Origin: Gemmatimonadales bacterium
GTDB taxonomy: Bacteria; Gemmatimonadota; Gemmatimonadetes; Gemmatimonadales; GWC2-71-9
DNA length: 64,000 nt
Assembly: GCA_041390145.1 (NCBI GenBank)
Contig: JAWKQM010000005.1
Coordinates: 1 to 64,000 of the forward strand
Direction: 5' to 3'
A model generated the notes under the pieces. It was not told where the DNA came from. It ran no database searches and saw nothing but the letters and a program-made list of their open reading frames with translations. Made by a program: the position numbers and the translations under genes. Below are positions 34,695-44,249 of the stretch, piece after piece. Positions within the stretch are counted from its first letter, which is position 1, and every line of letters begins with the position of its first letter.

Positions 34695-36041
34695 TCAATT
34701 CTCCAGGACGGTAAGGGCCATCAAGTCGGCGCCGGCAGCCTGCCGGGCCGCCGCATCGGCGGTGATGGTCTGGTAGCGGGCATCGGCAAGGCCGAGCCGG
34801 GTCTGCGTTTCGACGGCGGCGGCACCAAGGAGTTCAGCCACGGTCGCAAGACCGCCGGCGTACTTCTTGGCGACGATCCGGTGCGCCTCGGCGCCCTGCT
34901 CCACGGACATTTCAGCGATGCCGAGCTTCGCGACGGCAACAGCGAGCTGGGTGCGGGTGGCGTTCTGCTCGAGCTCGGCGCCGGCGGTGGCGGCTTCGGC
35001 CATGGCGCGGGCGGCGTCGGCACGGCCCCGCGCCGCCTGGCGGCCCGCGATCTCGGAGGCGCCGGCGAACGGGGTCCACGACGCCATGACGCCCACGGTG
35101 TAGCTGCTCTGCCCGCCGAAGAGTTGATCGGGGGAGTTCCAGTCGAGGCGGCCGAAGCCGTTGAGCCGCGGGATGTACGCGGCGTTGGCTCGGCGGACAT
35201 CCCGCTCGGCGGCCTGCACGCCGAGTTGGGCGGCGGTCACATCGAGGCGGGCGGTGAGCGTGTCGCCAACGGGGAGCGCCACGAGGCTCCGGATCTGTGC
35301 CACGGTCGGCAATGAATCGGGGAGGACGAAGGAGGTGTCGCCCGGCTGGCCGAGCATGAGGGCCAGCTGCTGGCGCGCGATGCTGGCGTTGCCGCGGGCG
35401 CCGATCAGCTGGGCCTCGACCTGGCCGGCCTGCACCGCGGCGAGGAGCGCGTCGGACTTGGTGGCCATCCCGTTGGTGACCATCGACTCGGCCTGCTTCA
35501 CGTGGGCACGGGCGGCGGCGGTGGCGGCCTCGAGGGTGCGGACCTGTTCGCGGGCGAGGATGGCGCCGAAGTAGGCGCGGGTGACGTCCACCCGGGTGGT
35601 CTGCCGGGTCCACCCGGCACCCGCTTCGGCGGCGGCACCGGCGCTCGAGGCGGCAGCCTTGCCAAACCAGGCGTCGGCGTTGATGAGCGGCACCTCGGCG
35701 ACCAGCCCCCCGTTCCAGTTGGTGACCGCGTCGGGATAGTTGAGGCTGGCCGGATTGAAGGAGGCCATCGAGACACCCCGCTGCTGCAGGGTGAAGCCGA
35801 AGGCGCCCAGCGGGTTGTCGGTCTGGGCGTAGCCGGCCTCGGCGCGCACGGTGGGGAGGATGCCCTGGAGCGCGGCGGTGGACTGGGCCCCCTGTGCGCG
35901 GGCGCCGCCGGCCGCGATGCGGTTGGCGTAGGCGGCGGAATCGGCGCGGCGGAAGGCGTCGGCCAGGGTCAGCGGTGCCTGTGCGCGGGCCGGGGTGGCC
36001 AGTGCCATGGCCAGGGCAGCAAGGATGATGGGTCTCAGCAT
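34695..36041 (-). CDS. TolC-family outer-membrane channel, second system
   Basis: 448 residues with a signal peptide (MLRPIILAALAMALATPARA). Two OEP repeats with long helices, for example EQVRTLEAATAAARAHVKQA and REDVRRANAAYIPR-like turns, give the TolC fold. First gene of the channel-adaptor-pump-PG0541 operon, transcribed from the strong promoter at 36089-36117. Confidence 0.92.
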   Translation of the reverse strand: MLRPIILAALAMALATPARAQAPLTLADAFRRADSAAYANRIAAGGARAQGAQSTAALQGILPTVRAEAGYAQTDNPLGAFGFTLQQRGVSMASFNPASLNYPDAVTNWNGGLVAEVPLINADAWFGKAAASSAGAAAEAGAGWTRQTTRVDVTRAYFGAILAREQVRTLEAATAAARAHVKQAESMVTNGMATKSDALLAAVQAGQVEAQLIGARGNASIARQQLALMLGQPGDTSFVLPDSLPTVAQIRSLVALPVGDTLTARLDVTAAQLGVQAAERDVRRANAAYIPRLNGFGRLDWNSPDQLFGGQSSYTVGVMASWTPFAGASEIAGRQAARGRADAARAMAEAATAGAELEQNATRTQLAVAVAKLGIAEMSVEQGAEAHRIVAKKYAGGLATVAELLGAAAVETQTRLGLADARYQTITADAAARQAAGADLMALTVLEN

Positions 36042-36086
36042 GCGATGGTGTCCTTGGTTGGGCGTCAGTGCCCTTTCACTAGTCTA

Positions 36087-36117
36087 CAACTATATAGTTG
36101 AATAGGGAAGATGTCAA
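36087..36117 (-). promoter_or_regulatory. Consensus sigma-70 promoter with palindromic operator over the -10
   Basis: On the minus strand a perfect TTGACA -35 (36112-36117) is separated by exactly 17 bp from TATAGT (36089-36094). The 14-bp perfect palindrome CAACTATATAGTTG (36087-36100) covers the -10 box. It lies 46-76 bp upstream of the channel-gene ATG, so it drives the second RND operon. The half-site ATAGTTG also occurs in the arsR/tauE control region at 29636. Confidence 0.75.
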
Positions 36118-36122
36118 CAGGG

Positions 36123-36197
36123 GCCTCACCCCCTGTCTCCCTCTCGCACTGTCCTGCCTCACCCCCTGTCCCCCTCTCCATGAGATGGAGAGGGGGG
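36123..36197. repeat. REP-like palindrome, copy A (with a leading half copy)
   Basis: A full element at 36156-36197 starts GCCTCACCCCCTGTCCCC and ends in the inverted repeat CCCCTCTCCAT-GAG-ATGGAGAGGGG. A partial copy of the left part precedes it at 36123-36147. The same element occurs at 48566 and 49305. Lies just upstream of the S4 gene. Confidence 0.75.
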
Positions 36198-36232
36198 ACG
36201 TCACACGAGGATCGCCGGAGTATCTTTCCGGC

Positions 36233-36631
36233 ATGACGGAACGCGAGGCGCCGGGGACCGTCCGGCTCGACAAGTGGTTGTGGGCGGCGAGGTTCTACAA
36301 GACCCGCGCGCTGGCGGTCGAGGCCATCGACGGCGGCAAGGTGGACCTCAACGGCCAGGGCGCCAAGCGCTCCAAGGCGGTGCGGGTGGGCGACCGGGTC
36401 CAGTTCCGGCAGCCCCCCTATGAATGGGATGTGGAAGTGCGGGGGCTGAGCGAGCGGCGGGGGCCGGCCAGCGTGGCCATCACCTTATATGAAGAGACCC
36501 CGGCGAGTCGCTCGGCGCGGGAAACGATGGCGCTCCGGCTCAAGGCGATGCCACCGCCGCTCTTCCTGGAGAAGGGGAAGCCGAACAAGAAGCAGCGGCG
36601 GGAGATCGAGCGGTTCAAACGGAGGGATTAG
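36233..36631 (+). CDS. S4-domain RNA-binding protein (HslR/Hsp15 family)
   Basis: 132 residues from ATG 36233; an in-frame extension upstream only reads through the repeat. S4 domain at about 8-75: VRLDKWLWAARFYKTRALAV, IDGGKVDLNGQGAKRSKAVR. This is followed by a basic C-terminal tail (KKQRREIERFKRRD). E. coli Hsp15 binds stalled 50S subunits carrying nascent chains and helps recycle them; the same role is likely. Flanked by a REP-like element upstream and a MITE-like element downstream. Confidence 0.9.
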   Translation: MTEREAPGTVRLDKWLWAARFYKTRALAVEAIDGGKVDLNGQGAKRSKAVRVGDRVQFRQPPYEWDVEVRGLSERRGPASVAITLYEETPASRSARETMALRLKAMPPPLFLEKGKPNKKQRREIERFKRRD

Positions 36632-36678
36632 ACTTGAAGCAGGGGGCCGCCAACCGCTGGCGAAGGGCCCAGAACAGC

Positions 36679-36788
36679 GGACGAGGGAGGGTCGGAGCAC
36701 AGGGAGGGTCGGAAGAACTGCTTGGAGGTTGTGCCAGCACCCACCCATTCAGTTCTCCGGCATTCCCTTCCCTCCGACCCTCCCTCGT
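36679..36788. repeat. MITE-like element with terminal inverted repeats, copy 1
   Basis: The left end GACGAGGGAGGGTCGGA and right end TCCGACCCTCCCTCGT are inverted repeats about 110 bp apart. The interior shares GGAGGGTCGGA, CTGCTTG and AGTTCTCC-like blocks with the copy at 48444-48536. No coding capacity; begins 47 bp after the S4 stop. Confidence 0.65.
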
Positions 36789-36805
36789 TCCTGTTGCCAG
36801 TCTGC

Positions 36806-37591
36806 CTATTCGACCCAGGCTTCCCACTTCTTCCCCACCTTCAGCGTGATCTCGAAGTGCACCGTCGAGTCTTTCTTCGTCACGCCGAGCGCCAGCAGCG
36901 AGTCCCGCAGCGGCCGCGGCACGTGCACGGTGCCGGGAAGTAGACGATCAATGCTCCCATCGACCCGCGCGGGGGCGGTGACGTTGCCCGCCGAGTCCCG
37001 GACCGCCGGTGTGATGTCGGCGCGATAGGTGGCCGGCAGGATGAGGTACTGGCTGCGCTCGGGATAGCGATCGCGCAGCACGAGCGGATCGAGGCCGAAG
37101 TCCACCGCCATGAGGCGCGTCGTGGAGGTCGACCCCATCAGCATCGGCTTGGCATCCTCAGGCAGCCCCGCCATTGCCGCTGTACGCGTTGCCTCGGTGG
37201 AGTCGGCCGCCGCCTGCTGCGCTGCCTGCCACCGATCCAACGCCGGCCCCGCGAGTTCGAGGACCACATAGCCTGGCCGGGTGGGCCGCATCCAGCCGTA
37301 GGTGTGCGTGGTGTCGTCGGGCGCCGGGAGGTTGTGGACACCCAGCGCCTCGAGCCGCGCCCGGTCAAACCAGGTCTTCCCATCCGGCCCCGGCGCCATC
37401 TGCCACGACAGGCGAAGGTTCAGGAATTCCTCGGCACCCTCCGACTGATTTCCCCAACTCTGCAGCTCACGCTCACCCAGGCGGACAACAGCGTCCGGGT
37501 TGCCGGCACGGTTCCGCATCGCGCCACCGAGGATGGCCGCCGTGGCCACCACGAGCGTGGCCGCGGCGGCGAGGAGGCCACGGTTTGTCAT
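36806..37591 (-). CDS. DUF4824 family protein
   Basis: 261 residues from ATG 37591, overlapping the DUF2157 stop. One N-terminal TM/signal anchor (LLAAAATLVVATAAILGGAM) precedes a soluble domain. That domain has RLGERELQSW, LSWQMAPGPDGKTWFD, YGWMRPTRPGYVVLELAG and a closing VPRPLRDSLLALG. DUF4824 genes are usually found directly after DUF2157 (GDYXXLXY) genes, as here. Function unknown. Confidence 0.85.
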   Translation of the reverse strand: MTNRGLLAAAATLVVATAAILGGAMRNRAGNPDAVVRLGERELQSWGNQSEGAEEFLNLRLSWQMAPGPDGKTWFDRARLEALGVHNLPAPDDTTHTYGWMRPTRPGYVVLELAGPALDRWQAAQQAAADSTEATRTAAMAGLPEDAKPMLMGSTSTTRLMAVDFGLDPLVLRDRYPERSQYLILPATYRADITPAVRDSAGNVTAPARVDGSIDRLLPGTVHVPRPLRDSLLALGVTKKDSTVHFEITLKVGKKWEAWVE

Positions 37592-38646
37592 GGAGCCTCC
37601 CCTATCCGCGTCTTGAGCCGCTTGAGCAGGAGCATCACCACGACGGCGATGCCGCCGAGGACCAGGAAGAAGAGCCAGTTCGGCATCCAGTCCCACCACC
37701 AGTCCACGGCCTTGACGAAGATGAGTGCCGTGAACGCGACGACGCCGATATTCGTGACCTCATTCCATCCCTTCCGGATGCCGCCCCAGATGGCCAGGCC
37801 CGCCGCCAGGAACCCGACGAGCTGGTAGAAGACGGCGGCCCCTTCGGCGGAGAGGGGGAGGACGCTGCCCCGACCGCTCGCCGCCAGGCCGGTGACGATG
37901 TAGAACAGGACGACGAGGCCGAAGACCCGATAGACCCAGCCGAAGCCCTCGGTCAGCGGTCGATGCCGGATCAGCCCCAGCGCGGCCGCGAGGGCCGCCG
38001 CCGGCAGGAACAGTTCGGAGCGGATGAACGCGCTGGTCCAGTAGAGCCCGCCGAGGGTGGCGAGCACCCCAGCCATCCAGATGGTCCCCGTCACGAGGGC
38101 GGCCACGAGCAACAGCCGCAGGCCATACCCGTAGGTCAGCGCGGCTGCGAAGACGGCCCAGACCAGGAACTCCCACGGTGACAGCGCGACATTGTAGACC
38201 TGGAGCAGCGTCGCGACGTCGGTCACGAAGGCGGCGAACGCCACCAGCGCGGCGAGCCCGGCAAAGTACAGCGTCTTCTCGCGCCGGGCGGCGAAGGCGG
38301 TGAGCGCGAGCGCCGCCGCGGTGGCGAGGGTGAGGAGCGCAACCTGCACGCCGGTGGTCAGTCCGCCCCAGAAGCGCTCCACGAAGAGCACCACCGCGAT
38401 GCAGAGGGCAAGGGCGCCGAGGAAGGAGGCGAAGCGGAGGCCGAGGGCGAGCTGGCGGCCGGAGGTGGTAGTGGATACGTCGTACTGACGGGCGAGTTCA
38501 GCGAGGAGTTGTTCGTGGTGGCGAGCGATACGCTGCCGCCCGGCGTCGTCGAGGACGCTGCCCAGCTCGGACTCGAGCTCGGCGAGTTCCTCCTGAAAGG
38601 CGCGGATCCGGTCGACCCGCGCCTGGGCATCCATTCGTCCGGTCAT
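37588..38646 (-). CDS. DUF2157 multi-spanning membrane protein
   Basis: 352 residues from ATG 38646 (ATG 38634 also possible). A cytosolic coiled-coil N-terminus (DRIRAFQEELAELESELGS) is followed by about nine to ten TM helices, ending in a basic tail (LLLKRLKTRIGEAP). Pairs with DUF4824 by a 4-bp overlap. The physiological role is not established. Lies 11 bp downstream of thiC, and could be co-transcribed with it under the TPP riboswitch. Confidence 0.85.
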   Translation of the reverse strand: MTGRMDAQARVDRIRAFQEELAELESELGSVLDDAGRQRIARHHEQLLAELARQYDVSTTTSGRQLALGLRFASFLGALALCIAVVLFVERFWGGLTTGVQVALLTLATAAALALTAFAARREKTLYFAGLAALVAFAAFVTDVATLLQVYNVALSPWEFLVWAVFAAALTYGYGLRLLLVAALVTGTIWMAGVLATLGGLYWTSAFIRSELFLPAAALAAALGLIRHRPLTEGFGWVYRVFGLVVLFYIVTGLAASGRGSVLPLSAEGAAVFYQLVGFLAAGLAIWGGIRKGWNEVTNIGVVAFTALIFVKAVDWWWDWMPNWLFFLVLGGIAVVVMLLLKRLKTRIGEAP

Positions 38647-38657
38647 GGTGCCTCCGG

Positions 38658-40334
<1,677 letters not shown>

Positions 40335-40340
40335 GCCGCA

Positions 40341-40432
40341 CTCCCTTCGCCGGTATGAGCCGGATCAGGTTCCAAGGGTATCGTCTCAATCCGTCGCGCC
40401 GACGTGCGCGGGGATGCCCCTGGCGGTGTCCG
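40341..40432 (-). ncRNA. TPP riboswitch
   Basis: Read on the minus strand upstream of thiC, the leader contains TTGAGA (a variant of CTGAGA), ACCCTTGGAACCTGATCCGG and a closing GCGAAGGGA. These are the conserved pyrimidine- and pyrophosphate-binding arms of the THI element. The GC stem GGGGCATCCCC lies at the 5' side. Ends 6 bp before the ATG, so control is probably by sequestering the ribosome-binding site. Confidence 0.95.
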
Positions 40433-40522
40433 TGAAGGTTAATACAACAGCGGGGAAGCGGGAACGATTGCATCGCGTCCGCCGACCGTCGGCTCGGGGT
40501 GGTCCTCCAGGCGTAACAGGTC

Positions 40523-40687
40523 GCGCACCCTCCGCGCCACGGTCGCTCCGGGTGTCGCGACCTGATTGCCCTCCGGACCATCCCCATCGCCGGCGGTCAG
40601 ACATATGCGGGGCTGGCGTTGGGGATGGACCGAAGGGGCGTTGGTTCGCATCCCCCGGAGAGACCTCGGCTCGGAGGGGGTGCGAAC
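40523..40687. repeat. 165-bp imperfect palindrome of unknown nature
   Basis: Two diverged copies of a unit of about 80 bp are arranged head to head around CATATG (40602-40607). Matching blocks on both arms include GCACCC, GGTC, CTCCGGG, GCGA, GCCC, CATCCCCA and CGCC. The right arm also carries its own long hairpin: GGTTCGCATCCCCC (40643-40656) against GGGGGTGCGAACC (40676-40688). It fills the 304-bp gap between the TPP riboswitch and the ligase gene. No convincing coding potential; frames on both strands give similar Arg/Pro-rich nonsense because of the symmetry. Confidence 0.7.
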
Positions 40688-40744
40688 CACAGCCCCGGAG
40701 GTCCGCCCCAAGTCAGCCCCGCCCAGTAGGGCTCGACGCCCCGG

Positions 40745-42265
40745 TCACCTGCTCCGCAGCCGACCCCGGTCCACCTTGCCGAGGTGCGTCCGCGGGAAAT
40801 CCGCCAGGAACACGATCTCGCGCGGCGCCTTGTAGGCCTCCAGCCGCTCCCGGACGAACGCCTTCAACTCCTCGTCGAGGCCAGGCGACTGGGTGTTCGC
40901 GATCACGAAGGCGTGCGGCTTGGTGAGTCCCTGCCCGTCCACCACGCCCACCACCGCGGCCTCCTTCACCGCCGGGTGCTGGAGGAGACAGTTCTCCACC
41001 TCCTGCGGCGCCAGCCAACGGCCGCCCACCTTGAGCATGTCGTCGCCGCGGCCGCAGTAGGTGAAGTACCCGTCGGCGTCGCGGCGGATCATGTCACCCG
41101 ACACGTACCACTCCCCCTGGAACGCCTGCGCCGTCTTCTCCATCTGCTGCCAGTAGCCGATGGCGCGTGCGTTCCCACGCACCCGGAGCCACCCGACCTC
41201 GCCGTCAGGCAGGGGATTCCCGTCGTCGTCCGTGACCCGCACCTCGAACCCCTCGACCACCGTCCCCATCGTCCCGGGCCGCACCGCGCCGGGCCGCGCG
41301 GAGATGAAGATGTGCCACATCTCCGCCGTCCCCAGCCCGTCGAGCAGTTCCACCCCGAACAGCTCCTGCCACCGGGTGTACAGCTCGGCCGGCAGCGCCT
41401 CCCCCGCCGACGTGACGAGGCGGAGCGAGGAGAGATCGGCCTCGGCGGCGGCGGGGTGCGTCACCATGTGGTTGACCATGGTGGGGACGTTGACCAGCAC
41501 GGTGGGCCGGTGCTTCCGGATCTCCTCGAAGAGCAGTTCGGGGGTCGGCTTGTCGGGAAAGAGGACGCTCCGGGCACCGACAGAGAATGGAAAGAAGAGG
41601 TTGGTGCCCATGGCGTAGCCGAAGAAGAGCTTCGGGACCGAGATGGTGACGTCGTCCTCGGTGAGACCCAGCACCCCCTGGCCGTAGCAGGCGGTGGTGT
41701 GCGCGAAGCTCCAGTGGCTCTGCTGCACCGCCTTCGGCTGGCCGGTGGTGCCGCCGGAGAAGAGCCAGATGCAGGCGTCGTCGCGATGACTGGGGAAGGT
41801 GTCCAGCTCCAGCGACTGGGCCTCGAGGCGGCGGTCGAGGGTTTCGCTTCCGGCCACCATCAACTCGGCCAGGAGCGGCGCCCCGGCGCGGGCCGCCTCG
41901 AAGGCGTCGCGGTTGCCCTGGTGGACGAAGGCGACGCGGGCGCGGGTGTACTGATAGAAATAGGTGATGGCGTCGGGCTTGAGGTCCGGGTTGACCATCA
42001 CCACCACTGCCCCGATCTTCAAGATGCCGAACAGCGCCGCCACGAACTCCGGCCCGTCGGGCAGGGCGATGATGACCCGCTGCTCCGGCATCACTCCCGC
42101 CTCCCTGAGCAGGTTGCCGTAGCGGTTGGCCAGGTCCTGCACGTCCCGATAGCTCCAGGTCCGCTGATCGGTCACCAGCGCCACGCGCGACCCCCGCCCC
42201 TCGCGGATGCGCGCATCGAGCAGGTGATCGGCGATATTGAAGCGCTCCGGCGGTGCAAACGTCAC
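40745..42265 (-). CDS. 2-aminobenzoate/benzoate-type CoA ligase
   Basis: 506 residues from GTG 42265 (FAPPERFNIADHLL is the family N-terminus). AMP-binding enzyme: P-loop FSGGTTGQPKAVQQSH, GLGTAEMWHIF, YVSGDMIRRDADGYFTYCGR and C-terminal catalytic Lys in RTHLGKVDRGRL. Closest in character to benzoate-CoA ligases. The adjacent monooxygenase/reductase makes 2-aminobenzoate (anthranilate) the likely substrate, giving anthraniloyl-CoA with ATP cleavage to AMP. Divergent from the rest of the cluster with only 30 bp between start codons. Confidence 0.85.
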   Translation of the reverse strand: MTFAPPERFNIADHLLDARIREGRGSRVALVTDQRTWSYRDVQDLANRYGNLLREAGVMPEQRVIIALPDGPEFVAALFGILKIGAVVVMVNPDLKPDAITYFYQYTRARVAFVHQGNRDAFEAARAGAPLLAELMVAGSETLDRRLEAQSLELDTFPSHRDDACIWLFSGGTTGQPKAVQQSHWSFAHTTACYGQGVLGLTEDDVTISVPKLFFGYAMGTNLFFPFSVGARSVLFPDKPTPELLFEEIRKHRPTVLVNVPTMVNHMVTHPAAAEADLSSLRLVTSAGEALPAELYTRWQELFGVELLDGLGTAEMWHIFISARPGAVRPGTMGTVVEGFEVRVTDDDGNPLPDGEVGWLRVRGNARAIGYWQQMEKTAQAFQGEWYVSGDMIRRDADGYFTYCGRGDDMLKVGGRWLAPQEVENCLLQHPAVKEAAVVGVVDGQGLTKPHAFVIANTQSPGLDEELKAFVRERLEAYKAPREIVFLADFPRTHLGKVDRGRLRSR

Positions 42266-42295
42266 GGGCGGACTCCCGGATGGAACGAGGTTCGG

Positions 42296-43048
42296 ATGAC
42301 GGTGTGCTGGCTCGCCACTGCAACATATGAAGAAGTCGCGGCGCTTGACCGCTCCCACGCGGTGGCCATCGTGCCGCTCGGCGCCACCGAGGCCCACGGC
42401 CCCCACCTGCCGCTCTCGACCGACGTGATCATCGTCGAGGCGATGGCCCGGGCCGGTGCACAGCGCCTGGCCGATCGGGGCGTGACGGCGGTGGTGCTCC
42501 CCACGGTGGCCCTGACGCCCGCCCCGTTTGCGGCGGCCTTTCCCGGCACCATCGGCGTGCGGCCGGCGACGCTGGTGGCGCTGCTGGAAGATGTCGCCGA
42601 CACCCTCGCCGCCCAAGGGTTCACCCGGATGGCGCTGATCAGCGCCCACCTCGATCCCGAGCATCTCGGCGCCGTCACCGAGGCCATCGAGACGATTCGG
42701 GCCGACGGGATGCGGGTCGCCTTTCCGAACCTGGCGCGCCGGCCCTGGTCCGGGCGGCTGGGCGAGGAGTTCCAGACCGGCGCCTGCCACGCGGGGCGGT
42801 TCGAAACGTCGATCGTGATGGCCGAGCGGCCGGAGCTGGTGCGGGACGTCCGCACCACGCTCCCGCCGAACCCGAACTCGCTTTCGGTGGCCATCCGCGC
42901 CGGGCAACACACCTTTGCGGAGGCTGGAGGGCCGCGCGCCTATTTCGGCTGGCCCGCCGACGCGACCGCCGACGAGGGACGAGCGCTGGTCGACACCCTG
43001 GGCGCCATCCTCGAAGAGGCCGCCCTCCCCCTGCTTCACGATGATTGA
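42296..43048 (+). CDS. Creatininase-family amidohydrolase
   Basis: 250 residues from ATG 42296. Metal site motif VPLGATEAHGPHLPLSTD is intact. The second motif is altered to ISAHLDPEHLGAV instead of the more usual NGHGGN. The family hydrolyses cyclic amides (creatinine, mycofactocin and riboflavin precursors). In this cluster it may open a ring-derived amide or lactam intermediate, which is inference. First gene of the plus-strand operon; followed 12 bp later by the SDR. Confidence 0.82.
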   Translation: MTVCWLATATYEEVAALDRSHAVAIVPLGATEAHGPHLPLSTDVIIVEAMARAGAQRLADRGVTAVVLPTVALTPAPFAAAFPGTIGVRPATLVALLEDVADTLAAQGFTRMALISAHLDPEHLGAVTEAIETIRADGMRVAFPNLARRPWSGRLGEEFQTGACHAGRFETSIVMAERPELVRDVRTTLPPNPNSLSVAIRAGQHTFAEAGGPRAYFGWPADATADEGRALVDTLGAILEEAALPLLHDD

Positions 43049-43060
43049 GAGCGTACCCTG

Positions 43061-43831
43061 ATGCGACTCAACGGCAAGACGGCGGTGGTGACGGGCGGCG
43101 GCCAGGGGATCGGCGCGGCGGTGGCCCGCGCGCTGGCCGACGCCGGCGCCTCGGTGCTGATTGCCGGCCGCACCCTCAGCAAGCTGGAGCGCCTGGCGGA
43201 GGAGCTGCGCGAGGAGGGCCGGAACGTCTGGGGGGCGGCGTGCGACGTGAGCGACCCCGCCGCCATCACCCGGCTCGCCGCCGTGGCCAAGGAGAAGCTC
43301 GGCCCGGTGGACATATTGGTCAACAACGCCGGCATCGCCGAATCGGCGCCGATCATGCGCATCAGCCTGGACGACTGGGAGAAGATGATCCGGGTCAACG
43401 CCACCGGCCCCTTCCTCTGCCTGCAGGCGTTCCTGCCTGACATGCTGGAGCGGAAATGGGGGCGGGTGGTGAACGTGGCCAGCGTGGCGGGGCTCGAGGG
43501 CGCCCGGTACATCGCCGCCTACGTGGCGAGCAAGCATGCGCTGGTGGGGCTCACGCGGGCGGCGGCCGCGGAACTGAAGGGGACCGGCGTCACCGTCAAC
43601 GCCGTCTGCCCGGGCTACGTGGACACACCGATGACCGCGAGCACGATCGCCAACATCGTGCGGAAGACGGGCAAGACCGCCGACGAGGCGCGCGCCGCCC
43701 TTCTCGCCACCATGCCGGGAGGCCGGATGGTGCAACCGGAGGAAGTGGCCGCAGTGGTGCTGGCGCAGATTGCCGACGCATCGGGCGACCGCAACGGAGA
43801 AGCCGTCATCATCGACGGCAGAGAGGCGTAG
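43061..43831 (+). CDS. Short-chain dehydrogenase/reductase, 3-hydroxyacyl-CoA type
   Basis: 256 residues. NAD(P)-binding VVTGGGQGIGAAVA, NNAG motif DILVNNAGIAE, and catalytic Ser-Tyr-Lys as NVASVAG then YVASK. The C-terminus has PGYVDTPMT and the closing loop NGEAVIIDGREA. In the 2-aminobenzoyl-CoA pathway a beta-oxidation-like dehydrogenase of this type is expected. 1 bp separates its stop from the RidA start. Confidence 0.9.
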   Translation: MRLNGKTAVVTGGGQGIGAAVARALADAGASVLIAGRTLSKLERLAEELREEGRNVWGAACDVSDPAAITRLAAVAKEKLGPVDILVNNAGIAESAPIMRISLDDWEKMIRVNATGPFLCLQAFLPDMLERKWGRVVNVASVAGLEGARYIAAYVASKHALVGLTRAAAAELKGTGVTVNAVCPGYVDTPMTASTIANIVRKTGKTADEARAALLATMPGGRMVQPEEVAAVVLAQIADASGDRNGEAVIIDGREA

Positions 43832-43832
43832 C

Positions 43833-44249
43833 ATGAGCTGGGAGATCATCAATCCACGCGGCCAGCCGAAGGGGTGGAACGACGGCCTGCTGGCCCCCGC
43901 CGGCGGACGAACCCTGTTTGTGGCCGGGCAGACGGCGGCCGACGGCTCCGGCAAGGTGCATCCGGCGGACTTCGTGACCCAGTTCCGGCTGGCGCTCGCC
44001 AATTCGCTGGCGGTGGTGCGCGCCGCCGGCGGCACGCCCACCGACGTCGGGCGGATGACGGTGTACGTGCTCGACATGGAGGAGTACCGCGACTGCCGCC
44101 GCGAACTGGGCGCCGTCTGGAAGGAACTGATGGGGAAACACTACCCCGCCATGGCGCTGGTGGAGGTGTCGGCGCTGCTCGACGAGCATGCGCTCCTCGA
44201 GATGGAAACCACCGCGGTGATCCCGCCGCAGGCCGGGAGGCCGGCATGA
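43833..44249 (+). CDS. RidA/YjgF-family enamine/imine deaminase
   Basis: 138 residues from ATG 43833. Family segments NPRGQPKGWNDGLLAPAGG and TLFVAGQTAADGSG, a YVLDMEEYRDCRRELGAVW helix, and a YPAMALVEVSALL strand. RidA proteins hydrolyse enamine/imine intermediates. ACMR produces an enamine (2-amino-5-oxocyclohex-1-enecarboxyl-CoA), so this protein may release ammonium from it. The substrate link is inference from context. Overlaps the next gene by 4 bp. Confidence 0.85.
   Translation: MSWEIINPRGQPKGWNDGLLAPAGGRTLFVAGQTAADGSGKVHPADFVTQFRLALANSLAVVRAAGGTPTDVGRMTVYVLDMEEYRDCRRELGAVWKELMGKHYPAMALVEVSALLDEHALLEMETTAVIPPQAGRPA

Noticed and set aside
40439..40711. Arg/Pro-rich frame between thiC and the ligase as a gene
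   Set aside because: Similar-looking peptide arises on both strands because the region is palindromic; composition and lack of a ribosome-binding site argue against coding.
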